A DNA stretch of 64,000 bases from Azolla caroliniana (taxonomy: Eukaryota; Polypodiophyta), in NCBI GenBank assembly GCA_043228905.1, contig JBHGNT010000003.1, positions 25,420,001 through 25,484,000 on the forward strand, in the 5' to 3' direction. A model generated the notes under the pieces. That model did no database searches and had not been told where the DNA came from. It worked only from the letters and a program-made list of their open reading frames with translations. Shown piece after piece: positions 59,501 through 64,000 of this stretch. The position numbers and the translations under genes are program-made. Every line of letters begins with the position of its first letter. Within the stretch, counting starts at the first letter, position 1.

Positions 59501-62500
59501 GTTTGTTGCAGTTTAGTTTGTGAAAGAGATTTACAAATTGACAGAGATGACAGTAGTGAGAAAGATAAAAAAGCCTTATCTTATAAACTATACAAACTGA
59601 TGACATAAGTTTCACGAAAGCAACTCTTATGTGTGTGACATAGTAGTTGCTTGCATACTAACTGAGAAAATAAGTTTCATGCAACCAATTAGTGTGTTTG
59701 ACAGAAAGAAATACGTAAGTCTTTTAAGAGGCAAAAATGGTCTATGAGACCAATCATGACATCATATCATAAAATATTTTATCTCAGGTTGGAGAATAAA
59801 CTGAATTAATATTAGATTAGTAGAATCACTAAGGAACTGGATTTTCCTGTTAGCTAAGCACATAACATAGCGAACTTTTAAAGAGAGTGAACCAACATAG
59901 GGTGACCCAAAATAGAGAGTTTCTGAAATGAGGAAATTCCCCTTAGTATTTCCTGATGATGTCTTTAATGTTTTGATAATGGTGTTGCTTCCATGGTCAA
60001 AAATTGATGAGGCCTATGTGCACCACAATTTGCTATTTTCCCCCATCTATTATAGCCCCTTTGAATATTATAGGTGAAACTCCACTTGTATTGCCCTTGA
60101 TTAACTTATAGCATAGAAGGGAGAGGTGATAGTAGCTATATTGTTGTTCAACAACTTCCCTCCTGTATTATTGGTTTATAGCAAGAATATTCCCAAGTAT
60201 ACTTGGTTTTTGTATTTCATTTCCTGGCTGTAAAGAATCTAACTCCCCTAGAGTTGGGGTGCGCGGAAACACAGTGCGTGTGTGAGAATGGGTGTGTGAG
60301 CAAGAGAAGGAATCAGAGAAAATAACCAGAAATCATAACACACACGGTAGGGGGATGACAGCTTATGCACTGAAGAGAAAAATACATTAATCAACTAAAG
60401 TTCATCAACTAAACACAATGGGACAATGGGGTTTTATATACAAGTCCTCGAGGAACTGCCACATTAAATGTGGTTGGTGGAACCTACTCATACATAGAAT
60501 ATCTGATATTCTTTAACCACATTTACACTTGACAACTAACTAGATATCACAATTTAGCTCTTCGTGTAACTAGATAGTTCATATGGATTACATAAAGTGT
60601 GCTCATGCACTTTTTCACAAATCACGCTTTTCTTCATAAGCACATGTTCACACAAGTTGAGCTAGATTCTCAACACTAGCAAAGTGGGCCAAAGCTGTGT
60701 TTGAAGAGGCCATGCTATCTCTTCCTTATTTTATTAAAAACAGTACAGTGGCAAACATATTCCTTTGATTCCATATCCTCATGAGACAATTGGCAGATAT
60801 ATTCCACCACATCTCTGCATGCATATTTGCCTGAATCAATCTCCAATTGATGTGAAGAGTGCCTAGCTTGCCTATGGAGTGAGAGAAATATCTACCATAC
60901 GTGAGTCGAATGAAAATTTCTATCCTACAACAAAAGGAAAACTTAATGTTGACAATCTTCCTACCAAGCAGCATTGTGGAGCTGGATCCATGTTCTTTCA
61001 TATGATCAATTTTAATGAAATCAGTTGAGATCACTCTAAGCTTTTTTGCTTTGGTCAAGTCCAAGTTGGACAATCCATGTGATATTGGAATGGCTTTTAG
61101 TCATGTGCCTTGTGAAGGTTGAAACTCCGAGTTTCTACTCCAAACAAAAATGTCTGTGTTATAAGTATAATGAAAAACAGAAGTTGTCAGTGGTTCAAGA
61201 AGTTGTATATCTGCGCATTGTCTTTCAAGGGTGCCAAAGGGCTGAATATCCATGAGAATTTTGAACATGGGCAGCCTCTTGTGGGGATAACTGATGCCCT
61301 ATGTATGTTACACCTAACTATATGTAGAATCCTGTGTATGCCACATTTCCCTTTGTCAATGAGCACACTAGTTCAAGTCTAGTTACCCATGATTGGTTGA
61401 TAGAAAGAAAGAAAGTCATATTTATACATGTGGCATGTCATGAAGGCATTTAAGACCAAACAACAATACCATTTCACATTAACGAAACAGGTAATATTGT
61501 TATGAATCTCAAGGTCATGGGCAATGGCTATACTGAACCAGACACGACAGGTAATTGGGTCTTGGGACAGACTTTGGCTGACTTGGAAATTTCGGTGTCA
61601 CACCGTTTCACAAATCCTTCTAACCATTGTCGCACTGCAATGATCCTCACTAAGAACCTCACTAGGAAGAATGGCTATGCTGTTGCAATTCCACCCAGAA
61701 GGTAAGGTAGTACTCCCACAGGGCCTCCAGCATGATACTCAGAGCTCTAGCCTGAGTAGCATAAGCAACTTTCAGAATTTAATGAAGCTAGTTTGCAGCT
61801 AGATTTGATGTTATTAATGAAGTTTCGTTCGATGCAAATATTACAGCTACCAAATAATAAACCTGGGAGAGAGAGAGAGACCATTTGCAAAATAATCTGA
61901 TACTCCAGACACTTTGCAATGCAATGCTGCACCTCCAAGGTCCTCAGCAGTAACTTCCTCCCCAGTAGCAGCCTAGCACATAAGATATTCCTCAGGTACT
62001 GCTAATATAGTTATTTTTTTTAATGCAAACATTGACATCAAATAAAAGAAAAAGTAACATAAAATTACGAAAGATAGTGACAAAATAAGTTATAGAAAAT
62101 TAGGATATAAAAACAACAACACGATTTGACCAAAACTTCAGAGTTAATTGTAATTTCCCAAAACTACATGAGAGCATCAACTTTGGTTGTTTACACATTT
62201 ATTACAAAGGAAATTTGTTGGAAACAAACCTTAACAAGAGGAGGACCTGCAAGGAAAATTGTCCCATTTCCTTTCACAATCACACTTTCATCTGCCATAG
62301 CGGGAACATAGGCTCCTCCTGCGGTGCAAGATCCCAAGACCAATGCTATTTGTGGAATCCCAGATTCTGACATCCGAGCCTGATTATAGAAGATCCTCCC
62401 AAAATGATCTCTATCAGGAAATACCTCTGCTTGCCGAGGTAGGTTTGCACCACCACTATCAACGAGGTATATACAAGGAAGGTTGCATTGAGCAGCGATT

Positions 62501-64000
62501 TCTTGGGCTCGAAGATGTTTTTTAACTGTAATTGGGTAATATGTACCACCTTTCACAGTTGAATCATTTGCCACCAGCATGCAAAGTTTTTCATGAATCA
62601 AACCTATCCCTGTTACAATGCCTCCAGATGGCAGCGACTCGTCGTACAATTGATGTCCAGCAAGCTTTTTCCAATGTCAAAAAGCATATAATGTTTTCTT
62701 TCACTTGATATTCGTAAAAACATGGATCAAATTAAATAAAGGACAAAATTCCAAAACGCCCCTAAATTTTTGGATATTTATGAGAATACCTCTTGCACTT
62801 CAAAATTCTATTCCTATATAGGGATATTCTGGTATCTTTTTAGTATTGTTAATGTCCAAAACGTTAGGGATATTTAGGGGTTTTCTTTGCCCTTGAATCA
62901 ATGCATATAATAACTTGCAGAAAATACTGCATGCATAGGATTCGTGCCAGTAAATAATGGAGGTTAAACCACTGAACAAAACCATAAATAGGAGGCATAA
63001 GTTCCTCTTAGTTACCTGAGATAGCTCCAAAAAAGGTGAAGAAGGATCCAGAAGATGATTAATGCGCTCCCGGGGCAAGAGTTTGTTCCTTGCTCTATGT
63101 CTTTCTACGGTTTTACTACCCCCTCCTTCAAGTGCCTGAAAAATCATAAACAACATGGGTGTGAAGCATTTACACAAGTTCCTCATGATAAGGTATAAGA
63201 TTTACTCTTTCAAGGCTTCATTTTACTAGAGTCTGGTCTCAAATATATACTTTGAAAATATGAACTTCACTTAAGAGTTATATCAAAGGACATATTCATT
63301 AAAGTTTGAATCTTCAGATGTTCAAATTTGCTTCAGGATTGCACAATCAACTTAAAATGCAATGGACGAACCAGCCATTTGATTGATCTTGAAACATTTA
63401 TATCCTATTTCAGTATCCAGTTACAATCAACTTTAGCAATGAGTGCATAACAAGGAAACATATAGAGGCAGATATTTGTTGCACATCTATTTTTGCATGC
63501 TTTTGCTTATCTTTTATGATCAAGACTTTGGAAATATTTATACACTGTCTTTTGCCCCAAAAAATCCATGCACATAGACTAAAAATCAACAAGCGATGTT
63601 TGCAGAAAATAGGCTGATATGAAGTTCTTTATCATTGGTTCTATGGGATATAAATCCCAATCTCCAATATATTTATATCATTGGTTTTGTAGGATGTAAA
63701 TCCCAAGCTCAAATTTTAAGTGAGGACTCACAATGTTCAGGAAACGGATTACAGTGTAACTTGCACTTGCATTATTCTAACACCAACATTAAAAAAATTT
63801 ATTTGATCAAATAAATAACCCCTAAAACTATGACATTTGAATCCTTCGCATATTAAGATGTTTGTGAATACATCAATTTTATGACAGAATCCTTCCTTTT
63901 TGAAACCCAACACAATAAAACAATTTAATTAGATAAAAAAAAGAGTGGAAGATTGCTCTACCTTATCAATATGTCGGTGCAGCTCGGCAACAAGATCAGC
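56592..64000 (-). CDS. MCCB: 3-Methylcrotonyl-CoA carboxylase beta subunit (MCCB), mitochondrial; 5' end outside the window
   Basis: Ten minus-strand exons are present: (64000 onward)-63962, 63135-63016, 62664-62230, 61972-61882, 59363-59122, 59045-58881, 58789-58715, 57963-57832, 57753-57697 and 56795-56592. They encode 519 residues; the plant protein is about 585, so the transit peptide and first exon(s) lie beyond the right edge. This is the carboxyltransferase half of the biotin enzyme that carboxylates 3-methylcrotonyl-CoA in mitochondrial leucine breakdown; it pairs with the biotin-bearing alpha subunit (not here). The family sequence is conserved throughout: [104 protein letters not shown] and the terminal YGVFRM. 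No key block is missing and all joined phases agree. Confidence 0.96.

Noticed and set aside
1-64000. Organelle DNA insertions, rRNA genes, CRISPR arrays or bacterial operons
   Set aside because: None was recognised; spliceosomal introns in seven of the eight genes show a nuclear eukaryotic locus.

Overview
This window is AT-rich nuclear DNA from a land plant, most likely a flowering plant. The genes have many short exons with GT..AG introns, the protein families are plant-specific (a RING family starting MGSVCC, PPR, a chloroplast-type TPR protein, an IAH1-like GDSL esterase), and the intergenic DNA is littered with decayed retroelements and microsatellites. I cannot name the species. Every multi-exon gene below was reassembled by hand from splice signals, and in each case the exon lengths add up to an uninterrupted reading frame.

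Layout, left to right. About 0-5 kb: no intact gene; decayed LINE-type reverse-transcriptase DNA (about 3.1-4.2 kb) and a short dispersed repeat. 5.2-8.7 kb (+): RING-H2 protein with an N-myristoylation-type start, a 35-nt microexon and a repetitive 5' leader carrying three short upstream ORFs. 12.7-15.8 kb (+): IAH1/GDSL-type SGNH esterase, six exons. 17.5-24.0 kb (-): general transcription factor TFIIB, seven exons including a 25-nt microexon, with a copia fragment in its long first intron. 26.5-30.0 kb (-): a NodB/CE4 polysaccharide-deacetylase-like gene, nine exons. 31.8-40.0 kb (-): UBA-like/UAS/UIM/UBX protein of the PUX7 (UBXN7) type, ten exons; its 5.4-kb first intron holds a decayed LINE in the opposite orientation. 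42.1-50.8 kb (-): membrane-anchored TPR protein, probably plastid, fifteen exons. 52.8-54.7 kb (+): single-exon PPR protein with two internal repeat expansions. 56.6 kb to the right edge (-): beta subunit of 3-methylcrotonyl-CoA carboxylase (mitochondrial leucine breakdown), running off the window without its N-terminus.

The genes look like independent housekeeping or regulatory loci, not a cluster. The points most worth following are the NodB-type deacetylase with an altered metal-site motif, the two in-frame repeat expansions in the PPR protein, a perfect 37-bp palindrome with a 1-nt spacer, a 64-bp tandem duplication that copies a splice acceptor, and the duplicated upstream-ORF leader of the RING gene. 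Tandem duplications of 45-250 bp recur across the window.
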